Assembly: GCA_025266875.1 (NCBI GenBank)
Contig: JALLLT010000055.1
Location: forward strand, 1-64,000
Length of the DNA: 64,000 nucleotides
Origin: Fennellomyces sp. T-0311
Taxonomy: Eukaryota > Mucoromycota > Mucoromycetes > Mucorales > Lichtheimiaceae
Direction of reading: 5' to 3'
The notes beneath the pieces are model-generated. The model did not search any database. It was not told the origin of the DNA and worked only from the letters and a program-made list of their open reading frames with translations. Positions 1-14,565 of this stretch are shown one piece after another (the stretch's first letter is position 1; each line of letters begins with the position of its first letter). A program made the position numbers and the translations under genes.

Positions 1-5
1 ATTAG

Positions 6-1605
6 CTCGCCGAGCGACATATTGAAGTGGTCAAACAAATCACTGCCATTTTCGCAAAGGTTGACAAGATCTCGTTTACCATCGATGCCTGGACCAGTCC
101 CTTCCAAGAAGAATTCCTTGGTGTTACGGCGCATTGGATCGATGCAGACTCGTGGCAGCCGCGTGAGCTGGTAATTGGCTTCCATCCAATCGACGGTGCG
201 CATACTGGTGAAAACCTGAAGGATGCATTTGTAGCATTGCTGAAAGAGTATGACATCGTTGATAAGCTGTTTACCATTACGACCGATAACGCATCCAACA
301 TGCTGAGCATGGCCAAATACCTCGAAACATTTGCGATGGCGAATGGGTAAGCGTTGACATAATCCTTGGTAACAAATTTCCTAATAATGGTTTTAATGCA
401 GATTGGAATTCTGTGCCGCCAAGAATCGCATTGCATGTTTGGGACATGTCATTAACTTGGCAGTGCAACAGATACTTGACGTCGGACTTGCTGCCCCACC
501 ACCAGACCGTGACGAGGGCGAAGAAGACCTCAATGAACCAGCTGGCAGCCATAATCCAGAAGCTACACTGGATCCAAGACTGGACCCTGCCCGACCATCC
601 GCCATCAAGCGATTGCGCAAGGGTATCGTCAAGATAAGGTACAGTTTTAGCGATATACACAAAAAAACATCTACTGACACGTACCTTTTCAGAGCATCCT
701 CTGCAAAGAGAGAGGAGTTCTTCCGCTTTTGTGCTGCCCATGGATGCCCCAGACTCATCCTTTCCCGCGACGTTCGTATTCGGTGGAATTCTACGTTCCA
801 GATGGTACAGCGTGCTCTGTTGCTGCGAATGCCGTACCATGCGGTAACTCGATTGTTCGACGACCTTAGAGATTGCCAGCTGGAGAATGAAGACTGGCAG
901 TATCTGGAGCAAGTTGCGTCGCTCCTCGGCAAGTTCCAGGAAGTAACGGAGAACGTTTCCGGCAGTACCTACCCCACCATCAACAAAGTCATTGTCGAGT
1001 ACAATGACCTGCTCGACCATCTCGAGACAATCGAGGACGAGATCCCAGATGTTGCCTTTGCTTGTTCCGTTGGTAAGGACAAGCTCAAGAGCTACTATAT
1101 CAAGACCGATGATACCGACGTGTACGCGATCGCCACCGCACTGGATCTGCGGCTCAAATACCGTTGGTGGGCAAGTTCTGGCTGGGAGGAGGAATGGAGA
1201 GAACTTGGTCGTAGAAGTGTCGAAGAGCGCTGGGCGACATACCGACCAGAGGTGCCGGAGGGTTTCATGGAGGACGACGCAATGGCGCGCTTCATGAAGA
1301 AGTACGGGGTAGGAACGGAACTGGTCGACGAGCTCGAGGACTACATTGCCGAGCGAAACATGCTGCCGCGCCCCCAGCACAAAAATGCCGAGCTCGATTA
1401 CTGGAAAGGGAACTCGCGACGATGGCCGAACCTTTCGAGGATGGCGCGCCATTACTTGGCGATTCCGGCAACGTCGACGCCAGCAGAGCGCAGTTTTTCA
1501 TCGGCGCGCCTCATGCTGCCGTACACAAGAAATCGCATGCAGCCAGACCTCCTCAAGAGGCTTATGATCTTGGACTCTTGGGAGAAATACGAAGCTCGTA
1601 AATAG
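6..1605 (+). CDS. hAT family transposase, 5' end missing
   Basis: This encodes the cut-and-paste transposase of the hAT element. The window begins at what looks like a 3' splice site (ATTAG at 1-5), so earlier exons lie to the left. Two further introns fit: 347-401 (GTAAGC..GCAG) and 639-692 (GTACAG..TTCAG); the second is a multiple of three and leaves the frame open. Visible blocks are TIDAWTS (first catalytic Asp region), TTDNASNM (second Asp region), and near the C-terminus the hAT dimerisation block with TSTPAERSFSSAR. The protein ends at the TAG at 1603-1605. No internal stop is seen in the visible exons, so this part is intact. The family is clear; activity cannot be judged without the left half. 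Confidence 0.88.
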
Positions 1606-1973
1606 AAAGTGTTTTTTTAAAAGAATAAATTTTTTCACTTCCGAGTTTTTTTTTTAAAAAAAAAAGGCATGACCGTGCTGCATTATGCATAGCTGATATA
1701 AATAAACACCATAAGATACTTATACTCGTAATTGAAGCTTGTACATCAAGCGTAATACTATTATGTGCTGTTACATTCTATTTTTATAATCTACAAATCC
1801 ATTGCTACCTACTTCTCAATCTGTACCACACTTACATAAGGCTTTACGGGTCGGGTCGGGTCTCTGTAAAAGACCTGAAAACTGAACGGGTCAGGCATCA
1901 GTGGACCCGTACCCGACCCGAAGCATCGGGTAACGGGCCGGGTATGGGTAGTCGGGTATTTTGCGAGACCCTA
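1606..1973. repeat. hAT 3' subterminal repeat region
   Basis: Non-coding. It holds an AT-rich stretch with a T9/A10 block at about 1649-1666, then from about 1846 a GC-rich cluster of GGGTC and ACCCG repeats in both orientations, and the presumed terminus near 1973. I see no gene here. Confidence 0.6.
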
Positions 1974-1974
1974 G

Positions 1975-2401
1975 TGACGATATGGAGTACGAGAAGTCAA
2001 AAAGAATCGAGTTATATCTGCTCACCATTAAGCTAGCTATCAGCAGAAATTCAGCAGATCGTCTAATTTCATGGTTCAATGATTACATCAAAAGCTCAAA
2101 ATTTAGTATGTATTTTATATAGCTGTCAATATTATAAAATTACTAATGAAAGCTCACTCACAAAGGAAACCGTGCCTTGCTGTTCTTGTACCAATCCCAA
2201 TTAGCGATGAAAGAAGCCTATCCTGTTAGACCGATTCAACACGATATCTGTATCAGAAACTGCCACATGTTTTCAAATGAAGATAAAAACCTTACTGAAT
2301 GCCCAAGTTGCCACAATCCTCGTTATTGCAAAGAAAGCAGTTTTCGATCTCCCTCCACTGGATCTCCTACAGAACCAATCACCTTCGCAACAGTAGCTTA
2401 G
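1975..2401 (+). pseudogene. Tnp2-like transposase relic (CACTA superfamily)
   Basis: A short decayed piece of a Tnp2-type transposase N-terminal half. One reading frame just after the hAT end gives a helical stretch (LTIKLAISRNSADRLISWF). After a probable small intron a second piece contains PIQHDICIRNCHMF and CPSCHNPRY, a Cys-rich zinc-binding block. The same order and similar words (PIEPIQYHMC, CYVCGKPRY) occur in the longer relic at 51898-53318, which supports the family. It lacks the catalytic region and stops at 2399-2401. Confidence 0.6.
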
Positions 2402-3108
2402 TTGCCAATTGCTCAATAGCTAGGGACATATTTTTATCAAATCCCCAAGTCCCTCCACGTCCCACCTTAGTCCCAAAATTTTTAAACTTCCGAGGGACTT
2501 CAGCATTTTTTAAGCCAATTATTTTGGCGAAACAACAAAATAACTGACTTATTTTTGGTGGAAGTCCCTCCCAAGTCCCAAGCTTTTCGTATAGCACTTC
2601 TTAACGTGTTTATTCTTTTAACATTGCCATGAGAGAGTGAATTTTTGAATTCACTTGATCGAGATCTCCATGTGAATGGCAATCAGTGACATTTCTGTAT
2701 TTCTGTATAGAAAAAATCAAGCCGTTTTTGCATTCTAAGCTGTGCTATGCGCGTATGTTACACTTGACAACACATTTTTCCGGTTACATATTCAAGTTAC
2801 AACAATTGATGTAGCAACATTAAAGAGGTGCATTGATCAATATCATGGTGGATTGGGGAACAGATGAACATTCAAGTATGTTTTCTATAGAATGGAACAG
2901 TTAATGTCATACGCTACTATAATGATTATTCTACTATTTAAAACAGTGATATTCAAACAACATTGCAGAGTAAATGGCGCCTTATCTGGTAAATATGTAT
3001 ATTTAAATACTGATAGGGGCGATATGGATGAAAGGAAGAAATATAAAATATATATATGTTTAAGAAGTAAGCGAGCAAGAAGGAAAGAGGTGATGGAAGA
3101 GGTATGTA
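2402..3108. other. AT-rich intergenic stretch, no gene recognised
   Basis: No coding region or RNA gene is recognisable. Around 2440-2580 the words AAGTCCCTCC and GAGGGACTT recur in both orientations, which may be the remains of a small inverted-repeat element, but I cannot define its ends. Confidence 0.4.
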
Positions 3109-5930
<2,822 letters not shown>

Positions 5931-6463
5931 TGTTACGACGTTTTTGGTTCTCAAGGGAGGCTGATAATCGTTGTGGCACTAACTTCCTAATTAAGTTCAG
6001 ATAAATGTCAAGTCCAGACATATATCAAAATCCAAATACTTGCCAAGATCCAGATTCAGTCCGATATCCAGATATGATCGAAAACCTATATTTTATAAAA
6101 AGTCCAGATATAAGAAATTGTATAGACTGGATAAGTGTCTGAGGAAAGGTATAAATAGAGCGTGTTAGTTATCTGTAAAGCTTAGTTCTTCCCAATATAA
6201 AGTTTTCTCTACATAAACTTCTTTTTATCTTAACCCTATCTGTCCTATCTCAACGAGAATCGACAATTTGATAATTCCTTTTTAGGATATTACCGCAGTT
6301 TGGCAACGAATATAAGACCAATTCTCGAAGAACTCCTGCATATATTAACACTAACTTTTATAGGTTACTAACTTTTACATAGAATCTTGATAAGAAATAG
6401 TTGAGACAATTCGTTATTGTCAATTTTTAGTTGTGTCTAAGTTATACAAGAATCGACACAACA
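5931..6463 (+). repeat. Gypsy-1 5' LTR
   Basis: It runs from TGTTACGACG to CGACACAACA and is repeated at 15546-16078. A TATA-like TATAAATA at 6150-6157 is a plausible LTR promoter. Confidence 0.95.
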
Positions 6464-6466
6464 TCT

Positions 6467-6484
6467 TGGTGCTCACTACAGGGG
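6467..6484 (+). other. Gypsy-1 primer-binding site
   Basis: TGGTGCTCACTACAGGGG begins three bases after the 5' LTR. The leading TGG is complementary to a tRNA CCA end. I cannot say which tRNA. Confidence 0.6.
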
Positions 6485-6620
6485 ACAGTTTTAAAAAGTA
6501 AAGTGCTCTTGCCAATTAAGAATATAATTCGATATTCCGTCACATCGCCGACGTCGACATAAATTCAGAATAACCCAAACGAAGGCTAAAACTAAGGCTA
6601 AAAACAAGCGAACAAACAGC

Positions 6621-8375
6621 ATGCCAGAATCATCTGAAGAAATTAAGAAAGAAATTGTAACTACAGGACAAGTCGCAACAGCACCATCACCTGTGTTGGT
6701 TAGCACTAATAGCGCATGCTTTAAACCTAAGCTAATCGACTTCTGTGGTTATGAAGGCGAAGACTTCCGCCATTTCAAAGAAACGTTAGAATCTTATTTT
6801 ATAATTACAAATGTATGGGACAGTGCTCGTAAAGCCAATATTTTAATGGCTCAGTTAAAGAAGTATGCTCGAATTTACCTGCAAGTCAAAACAAGAACCA
6901 ATCATAAACTCAAGGTTCAGTACGATGAGCTCATTAAACTTCTCGAAGAATACCTCACCGAAGACATTATCGAGCAATACAAGGATGCGTTCTTCAGATT
7001 AAAGCAAGGAGAAAGTGAATCACCGCGTACGTTTCTTGCTCGAGTTTATCAAGGAGCTGAGTTAGCTAATTTAAGTGGAAGAGAAGGCGCTATTCTAGTA
7101 GAAACACAATTTAAGAACGGACTTTTGCCACGTGTGAGAAAACACTGCCAAATGCAGAATGCCTCTAGTTTTGATCAATATAAATTATGTGCTTATGGGT
7201 ATTGGAGAGGACAGCATGGAACAGTATTGTATCCTCAAGATAATTCATTTGTACCTATGAAAGAGGAAGAAAAAATACCTCCGGCATGGTATGATAGACT
7301 TCCTCCGTCTAAAGATGCATTAGATCGAGCTAGAGCTCATGCACTTCGAGTACCCACTTATAATCCAGGAACTGAATCGCCCACAATAGAATTCTTAACC
7401 CGACAAATGCAAAGCCTTGAATTATATCAACATGAATCGACTAATAATGCATATGGTGCCTCTGTCCATCAACGTCCGCAATTGGGTCACCATGGTGATA
7501 GTGAACTTGAAGCGATAATTCGTAGGATAATACAAGAAGAAAATAGGAAATTCGTAGACTTCCGCAATCAGAATTATAATCGCCCACGTCGCTTTAATAA
7601 CTATAGGCCGCAATATCAGAACAATCATAGGAATGGTAGAATAAATGAGGAGCCAATTGCGCGTGACACTCAACCCAACCGTCAAAACAACTATAGAACG
7701 AATCACCCATCCGGTTTCCAGCAGAATTACTCGCCTAACAGGGAACAATATCGAGCTCGCCCAAACTCGCCTGCAGGAACTATAGCTGCTTTGGTGGAAG
7801 AAGAAGAGTTCAAGCTTCCACAGCAAAAATATACGTCTTTAGGCTACGGAAGCAATGGAGAATATGACGAATATTTCGAACTTGAAAGGAACGAGTATGA
7901 GGAAGATGAGACTGACGAGTCAGATGACGAAGAATTTTATCAGACAGAAACTGAGGAATTATTTCCTGCTCGCGAATTGCGACCAAGAAATGATTCAGGT
8001 AAAGTAAAAAAGATTGACAATCCGTTAAAGAAAGTAGCCTTCCAAGAATTACCTTTACGACGCAAAAAGAAAAATCGGGACAACTACACAACAACAAATA
8101 TTGTATTGAAGGACAGGGAATTGAGACAGCGACAGGATCTGGATAGAGAAGTCCTGCCATGTGAGCAAAGAAGATTTTCTAACCGAATATACAATGCAAC
8201 CTCTACCTTTATCACTATCAGAAATTACTCGGTATGCAATCACACTATCAAGGAAAAATCGGTATACAATAGATACGGACGAATACAAAATCTTGCAGTT
8301 GTGCGTGACTCCAAAATACACACACAAATGGGAATAACTATCACTACTAAATTTACAACGTATAAGTATACATGA
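6621..8375 (+). CDS. Gypsy-1 Gag-like protein
   Basis: A 584-residue open frame starting at the first ATG after the leader. Residues about 40-190 resemble the helical capsid-type retrotransposon gag domain (WDSARKANILMAQLKKYAR, QYKDAFFRLKQGESE, SPRTFLARVYQGAELANLSG). The middle (about 310-400) is rich in Asn, Arg and Tyr (NYNRPRRFNNYRPQYQNN) and probably binds nucleic acid, since I see no CCHC knuckle. An acidic stretch follows (EEDETDESDDEEFYQTETEE). It is intact. The next 331 bp (8376-8706) hold no other gene I can recognise. Confidence 0.8.
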   Translation: MPESSEEIKKEIVTTGQVATAPSPVLVSTNSACFKPKLIDFCGYEGEDFRHFKETLESYFIITNVWDSARKANILMAQLKKYARIYLQVKTRTNHKLKVQYDELIKLLEEYLTEDIIEQYKDAFFRLKQGESESPRTFLARVYQGAELANLSGREGAILVETQFKNGLLPRVRKHCQMQNASSFDQYKLCAYGYWRGQHGTVLYPQDNSFVPMKEEEKIPPAWYDRLPPSKDALDRARAHALRVPTYNPGTESPTIEFLTRQMQSLELYQHESTNNAYGASVHQRPQLGHHGDSELEAIIRRIIQEENRKFVDFRNQNYNRPRRFNNYRPQYQNNHRNGRINEEPIARDTQPNRQNNYRTNHPSGFQQNYSPNREQYRARPNSPAGTIAALVEEEEFKLPQQKYTSLGYGSNGEYDEYFELERNEYEEDETDESDDEEFYQTETEELFPARELRPRNDSGKVKKIDNPLKKVAFQELPLRRKKKNRDNYTTTNIVLKDRELRQRQDLDREVLPCEQRRFSNRIYNATSTFITIRNYSVCNHTIKEKSVYNRYGRIQNLAVVRDSKIHTQMGITITTKFTTYKYT

Positions 8376-8706
8376 AGGTTCAGAATTCAAAAGCGCACTC
8401 ACACGGCAGCTCCCTTCTATCCTCGTTCGGGAAGAAAAGCCCCCTATTATTTATTCTGAGCCCAAATATTTTTATATGGGGGAACGCAGGGTAGGACAAT
8501 GCAATTAAAGTAACAACGTTTTGAGCGGGTGGACGGTGCACCAAGTCTAACACCTTCGTCCGAATCTTGGGTATAAGCCAGATAAGGTCAGAACGTCACA
8601 TAGCTTTTAGTTCCTTTTTAAGACACTTCCCAACAATATCGGAAGGACAGTTCCGACTGTCACACATGAAATTGCAGCGAATGGAAATACTCCTCCAATT
8701 GCTAGC

Positions 8707-11658
8707 ATGGAAATAGACCCCAAGGAAAGGGAGAATTTACCACAGCCACCTCCAGTAACTGCCTTTGGTAAAACGGGATTTACATGCGAAGAAACGCCTA
8801 TTTGGCGAACCACTACTAAAAAGGCGCCTGCTGGTAGGCAATGGACTAAATTTAGGAACGAATTTGAAAGGATGGATTTAGATTCCCCCTCTTCTGATAA
8901 TACTACCCGAATAAGTCATAAGACAAATACTGAAGTAGTCGATTTGACAAAACCTCAGCAAGGAAAAGATAAGGTTTCACGACCGAAGGCTCCACAAACA
9001 TCGAAGACACCGGGTCCAAAGAAAAGTACTAAGGCGCCTGCTAAACGACGAGCTGCAGGTGGACGCATATATACAGCGGCACAAAAGAAAATTCCTTATA
9101 ATATTTCAGCTGACGTTTTAAACAGATCTGCTGATATAAGTGTAGGACAATTGATTTCTATTGCCCCCTCTTTGAGAAGACACTTAATAACGGCTTGTAG
9201 AGAATCAAGGACGTTGGCTGTGTTACACGATCAAGAACCAGATCTTACATCATCATATACAACGGCTCTTTATGCAAACTTTGTGATACACTCCGTCCCA
9301 GTCAAGGCGCTTATTGATTCCGGCGCTTCAAAGACTTGCCTTTCAAAAGCATTCATAGACTGTCTTGGACTACGAATTACGAATCCATCTACTGCAGTAT
9401 TTTTATTAGGAAATGGCGATCGGCAAGCCTCCTTGGGCTCTATTGCTAATGTACCACTGAGGCCTAACTCTTCAGACCCAGTGCCCATAACCATTGAGGT
9501 ACTCCCAGATTGCCCGGTGGATTTGATTGTTGGAAATAATTGGTTATCAAAGGCTCGTGCTCGTATTGGCTACGAGTCCAAGGAATTATAGATAAATCAC
9601 GGTATAAAACGATCAATTCTTATAAGCTGCGAAAGACAGTCTCCTAAGGGAATTGCTTATACTTCAGTAGAAAACACAGAGGAAGAATCAGACTCAGAAT
9701 ATTCAACAGACTCATCTAGTGATTCCGAAATTATTATGGGACCAGATGTAGAGTTTGAATCTGACAGCAAACATTCTTCACCGTTAGATGAAATGTTGGC
9801 TTCAGAATATTGGCTGGGTGAAGAATTATTTACCATAAAAGATGATATTCCTTTGGATACCAACTTTTGCGACGATAAAATAAGAGTTGACACCAGAGAA
9901 GATATCCACTTAGAGCCAGATTCTTATTATACATATGAGGTTCCAATAAGTGAACGAATATATAATACTTATGTGTTCGAAAATAACGGAACCTTAGGAC
10001 TTGGAATAGATGTGTATAGTGGAATCCTGTACGAAAACGAAAATTCCTACCGTGTAACGATTTTGAATATGTCAGACAAGCCTGCCACCCTAAAAGCAAA
10101 TACGTTTTTGGGTAATCTCGTACCTGTTACCAACGATTGTCAAGGGTACCACTTACCAAACCTTGAAGACTTAAAACATGGTGATGCAAAGCTAAAGTAC
10201 AGTTTCCCACCTCTGACTCAAGAACAGGTAGACATGGTCGAAATAGGAAATGTAGACCCTCAAACGCGGCAAGAATTCCTTGCACTACTAGCATCGTATC
10301 AGGACATTTTTGATTGGGATGGTCAGACACTCGGAAGAACGACTAGGCTGACCTATACCATACCCTTAAAAGAGGATGCTGTACCAGTACGAACACGACC
10401 ATATCGGATGGCTCCAATAGAAAAAGAATTTTTGAAAAAGGAGCTTGAGCGCATGTGTAAGATGGTAATTATTAGACCCTCGGCGTCTTCATGGGCGTCT
10501 CCTATTATTTTGGTTCCTAAGAAGGATGGTACATACAGGTTGACGTGTGACCTGCGATTACTTAATAAGCAGCTTCGTCAAGACAGTTTTTCGTTGGGAA
10601 GAATCGACGATTTACTAGATCAATTGGGTAATGCCTCTATATATTCAGTATGTGATATGTCAAGAGGTTATTCACAAGTCCCTTTATCCCCAGGAATTAG
10701 TACTGAATGCACAGGATTCGTATGTTGTTTAGGAAGTTATGAACACTTGACACTTCCACAAGGTCTTAGCACCTCAGTCAGCTGTTTTTCATGTTTGGTT
10801 AGTATTTGTTACCGTGCATTATTATCATCAGCAAACTCGCCGCAAACAATGGTGGCATATTTAGATGACCTGAATGTATTTTTGCACAACAAAAAGCAAC
10901 ATTTACATGCCTTAGCAAAACTATTCGCCTTAACAAGATACTCAGGCTTGGTATTTAGCCCGCGCAAATGCGCTTTCGTTAAAGATAAGCTTAAGTTCCT
11001 TGGTTATATCGTAGGCAAGGACGGGTTACAAACAGACTTTGAAAAAATAAAGAAAATTGCATCACTGGAACAACCGAGAACTGTGAAACAAGTAAGGAGC
11101 TTCATAGGAATGGCAAGTTACTACTGGCGTTTTGTGGAAGGTTTCAGTAAGATATGTCGACCACTGCATAACCAGACAAAAAAGGATCGACCCGCTTGGG
11201 GTCCAGAAGAAACCTCTGCATTCGAAGAATTGAAAAGGAAATTGTGTACAAGTCCAATTTTAGCGCATCCAAACTTCGATGAGAAATTTGAGATTCAAAT
11301 TGATGCAAGCAAACAAGGTTTAGGTTGTGTCCTATCACAGCGCGATAACGAGAACCGAGAAAAGGTTATAGTATATTTAAGCCGTGGATTGAAGGGTTCT
11401 GAGAAAAATTTTAGTGCAACGAAGTTGGAGATACTTGCGCTAGTCTGGAGTATTCGCAAACTTCGACCATATTCGTTGTCAAAACCATTCATTGTGTATA
11501 TGGATCATGCAAGCATAAAAGGACTACTAAATACGGCACGACCTGAAGGTATAGTGGCACGATGGTTAGTTACCTTAGGTGAATATATTTTTGAAGTACG
11601 GCATCGATCAGGAAAGAAGAATTCCAATGCAGATTTTCTTAGCCGGTTAGGTTATTAA
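8707..11658 (+). pseudogene. Gypsy-1 protease-reverse transcriptase-RNase H, one in-frame TAG
   Basis: One reading frame runs from the ATG at 8707 to the TAA ending at 11658, interrupted only by a TAG at 9589-9591. A retropepsin-like block with the Asp-Ser-Gly-Ala site (KALIDSGASKTCLSKAF) lies at about 9300-9350. RT starts near 10380 (PVRTRPYRMAP) and has SSWASPIILVPKKDGTYR and the YLDDL active site near 10860. RNase H follows (QIDASKQGLG, TKLEILAL, YMDHASIK with its acidic residues). The spacer after the TAG is acidic and open. The stop could be a nonsense mutation (CAG or TGG to TAG) or a read-through site; a mutation seems simpler given the other transitions in this element. Confidence 0.85.
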
Positions 11659-11936
11659 TGCTGTTGCTAACCGATATAATATCGAGTTCCACTTCTGCTA
11701 TCGACTCAAAAAAAAAAAAAAAAAAAGTATGATTATTTCCCAACTAGTATGGGATGTCGTTAAACTCATGCGAAGCAATTGACAAACTTACCTTATATAA
11801 CTGTTAAATCCGATATAAGCATAATCTGTGTCACCAATAATGTCAACAAAGAATCAATGCAACCTTATAATTAATAACTTGGAAATTGACTTTTAATCAT
11901 AGCTCACTCGACTTCAATATCAAATTAAGAGACAGC

Positions 11937-13263
11937 ATGGACCCAGTCAAACTATCATTGTTGCAATACTACCTTGATACCTTGGAGTATCCACCTGGAA
12001 TAACTAAACAACAACAACGTTACATTGCTACACAATGCAAGCATTATTTCACGTGTAATGAACGTGTGTATCGACGCCACACATCTGGGCCACATTTAGT
12101 TTTGACACGCCAAGAAGCGGATAATGCAATATATCAATACCATTTTCATCCTTTAGGAGGACACTTTTCTCTTTTAGCCACATATAATAAGATTCGCGCC
12201 AAATACTATTACGAAGGTATGTGCGTTGATATAGAACAAAAACTAAGAGCATGCCATTATTGCCAAATGGTAGGAAAACCACATGGGATAAACGAACCGC
12301 TTCATTCTATACCTGTAGTTCCCACGCCATTTGAATTCATATCCATAGATGTCAAGCATCTACAGCCGAGTAGGTCAGGACATCAATATATTTTTGTTTA
12401 CTGCGATCTATTTTCCAAATTCGTTGTAGCAAAACCAACTAGACTTGCAAACGCAACGGAACTCGTCGAATTCCTTTTTGAAAACATCATTTGTATACAT
12501 TCGACGCCAAAAATATTACTAACCAATAATGGAACGAACATGCGAAGTAAATTGATTGAATCTGTATGCAAAAACTTCTTCATTACACACCGCTTCACGA
12601 CGGCTTTCCATCCGCAAGGCAATGGACTCTGTGAAGTCACCAACAAATTCATTGGATTAATGATAAAGAAATGCACAGATAAACAAAAGAAAGATTGGAA
12701 TAAATATTTACCGGCTCTGGTATATACATACAATAGTAAAGTGCATTCGGCTCATAAGCGTACCCCGTTTGAGATTGTTTATGGACGAAAACCGTCATCT
12801 CCTTTTGATCGGGTCATGGAGGATATACCTGAATCTATATCTGTAGATATGGATGATAAACAATTTGATGAGTATATGCAAAAATTCATTCACACGTTAC
12901 TAACGATAAGACGAGAGGCTGCTGATGCTATTGCTCAAGCCCAAGAAACGCAAAGACGAACAATAGATAGAAAACTAAATGCAAAGCGGCGACATCTTAT
13001 TCAACTGGGTTTCAATATTGGAGACAAGGTGCTATTGTATAAGAATTCCATTGAAACATCTTGGTCTGGAAAAATGCAGTGGAATTGAACCGGACCGTTC
13101 TATGTACACAGTGTTAATGAAAATAGCACATATCAACTTAAGACTGAAAAGGGTATTCCGGTAAAAGGGTTTGTGCATGGTAATCGTATAAAAGGATATA
13201 AGACTGTAGACGTGAATTTTAGACCTTCTTTCACTTCACTACCGAACATTGACCTTGAAAATT
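11937..13263 (+). pseudogene. Gypsy-1 integrase, catalytic Asp lost and TGA near the C-terminus
   Basis: The ATG at 11937 lies in a different frame from RT/RNase H, after a non-coding gap holding a 20-base A run (11708-11727). The HHCC zinc-binding region is present (HPLGGHF, then ACHYCQ). The first catalytic Asp is in FISIDVKHL. The second, normally in a (S/T)DNG motif, is Asn here: the codon at 12525-12527 is AAT in TNNGTNM. The Glu is kept in LCEVTNKF. A TGA at 13086-13088 cuts the frame, yet the same frame continues with a GPY-like block (TGPFYVHSV) to a TAA at 13261-13263. Both changes fit G-to-A transitions. The integrase is probably inactive. Confidence 0.85.
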
Positions 13264-13272
13264 AACCGAAAC

Positions 13273-13653
13273 ATGGATCACGAGCAACTCTTGGCACTAT
13301 TGTCTTCTCCAATAATTGTTACGGAAATATCGGAAGAATTGCGAAACCTTCTGGAAGAATTGAGGGCTCACGCCATCGAAGAACTTCTGGTAGCAAGGAT
13401 ACTTCGTAACCGAATGACCTTGACTAAGCGCCTCAGCCAAGTGGTTTATAGCGATCCGTACTTTGCTTCTGCCCTTGCCGAAAGCCACAATACCGGACGC
13501 AAGGCTTTGTTGGTGCGCCTCTTTGTAGAACGCGCTATCGATGTGGTTATTCTGCAAGAAAACCACCCGTTTCATACGAGACTCCGAAGGGAGCTACTTA
13601 GGGAGAGATTAGTTTGGGAGCTGTGTCAAAAGTCAAGGAATAATGACATGTAA
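13273..13653 (+). CDS. Gypsy-1 extra ORF 1, unknown function
   Basis: The ATG at 13273 gives 126 codons just downstream of the integrase frame. The product is charged, Leu-rich and looks fully helical (ISEELRNLLEELRAHAIEEL, LRRELLRERLVWELC). I see no signal peptide, membrane segment or known motif. It has no stop although neighbouring pol ORFs do, which hints at more recent selection or chance. It might share a transcript with pol or be the start of the 3' accessory module. Confidence 0.5.
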   Translation: MDHEQLLALLSSPIIVTEISEELRNLLEELRAHAIEELLVARILRNRMTLTKRLSQVVYSDPYFASALAESHNTGRKALLVRLFVERAIDVVILQENHPFHTRLRRELLRERLVWELCQKSRNNDM

Positions 13654-14565
13654 TAAAGGTCAAACTTTATACTAAAGGAGTATTTAAATCACCTGAAGAT
13701 TTAAGGCGTAACGAGTTGTGACTTATGGGACCGCCGTACAATTATTCGTAATTATATTCGTCGTTATGACAGTTGGTTACAGATAAGACCAGCTATAAGT
13801 GTCAATAATAACTCTAATAACAGAATGGATTAAAATCTCTGGAAAATTATTTTGCCGGAAGCAAGCTATGCGGAGCCATATCAGGGTTCGATCTTTATCT
13901 GATAGTGACAAAAAAAAAAGTTCTTACTACCGCAATATTATCCCTAATTGGTTGCCTAATACGTTAGATTCTACACGTGTAGATGACACAGGCATTATTC
14001 GCCGTGTTAGTTTCTTTCCGGCCTCGCACCTAAGTATTTCATTACCTTTTTCCATTCCATTCCTTTCGAAATGCACTACATTTTAGATCAATTGCACGTA
14101 TATTAGTCCTTCAATTCGACTGTCATATAAATTAGTATTGTATCACTACCCTAGCAGCCAAGTTTTCCTTTATATGTCGCCTATGCCACCTTCCCACAGA
14201 TAATATTTTAAACCGACTCCGATTGCACAATTCCTCCCCATCCATTTTTCCATTCTTCCGTTCTCAGCACCAGACTAAAGAGTTAGCGTATTGTTAGCGT
14301 CGATATAAAAGAAAGTCGTATCGTGAAAAATAAAGGGCAGGTCAAAAAGGAAAGAAGGTCAAAAACCTGTGAGTGGACACCCGGAGAAAAAGAGAAGTCT
14401 CCAAACATTACACGTGACATAGAGGAAGAAGAAATACTCATGAAGTAGAGAAAGAAAGATTCGAGCTGTAGAAGAAAAAAAGGGTATTGCCAGAAAGTAA
14501 GGCCTTCATCTTCCAAAGTATAAATACCAGTCTTCATCATTCATTTCTCTCCATCAATTCTAATA
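13654..14565. other. Gypsy-1 internal non-coding region with a TATA-type promoter
   Basis: No gene is recognised. At the right end TATAAATA (14519-14526) sits about 40 bases before the ATG of the next ORF, followed by a pyrimidine-rich CTTCATCATTCATTTCTC leader. This resembles a fungal core promoter for an independent transcript. Confidence 0.45.

Larger units (their letters stand above)
1..1973 (+). mobile_element. hAT DNA transposon, 3' part (left end outside window)
   Basis: The stretch holds a hAT transposase followed by a non-coding tail. Between about 1850 and 1960 the tail is packed with GGGTCGGGTC-type and ACCCGACCC-type motifs in both orientations, the usual look of hAT subterminal transposase-binding sites. 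It ends near 1973 in GCGAGACCCTA, the complement of a TAGGGTCTCGC-type hAT terminus. The next eight bases, GTGACGAT, would be the target duplication, but the left copy lies outside the window so this cannot be confirmed. Downstream sequence is a Tnp2-like relic, so the hAT appears to have landed inside another transposon. Confidence 0.75.
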
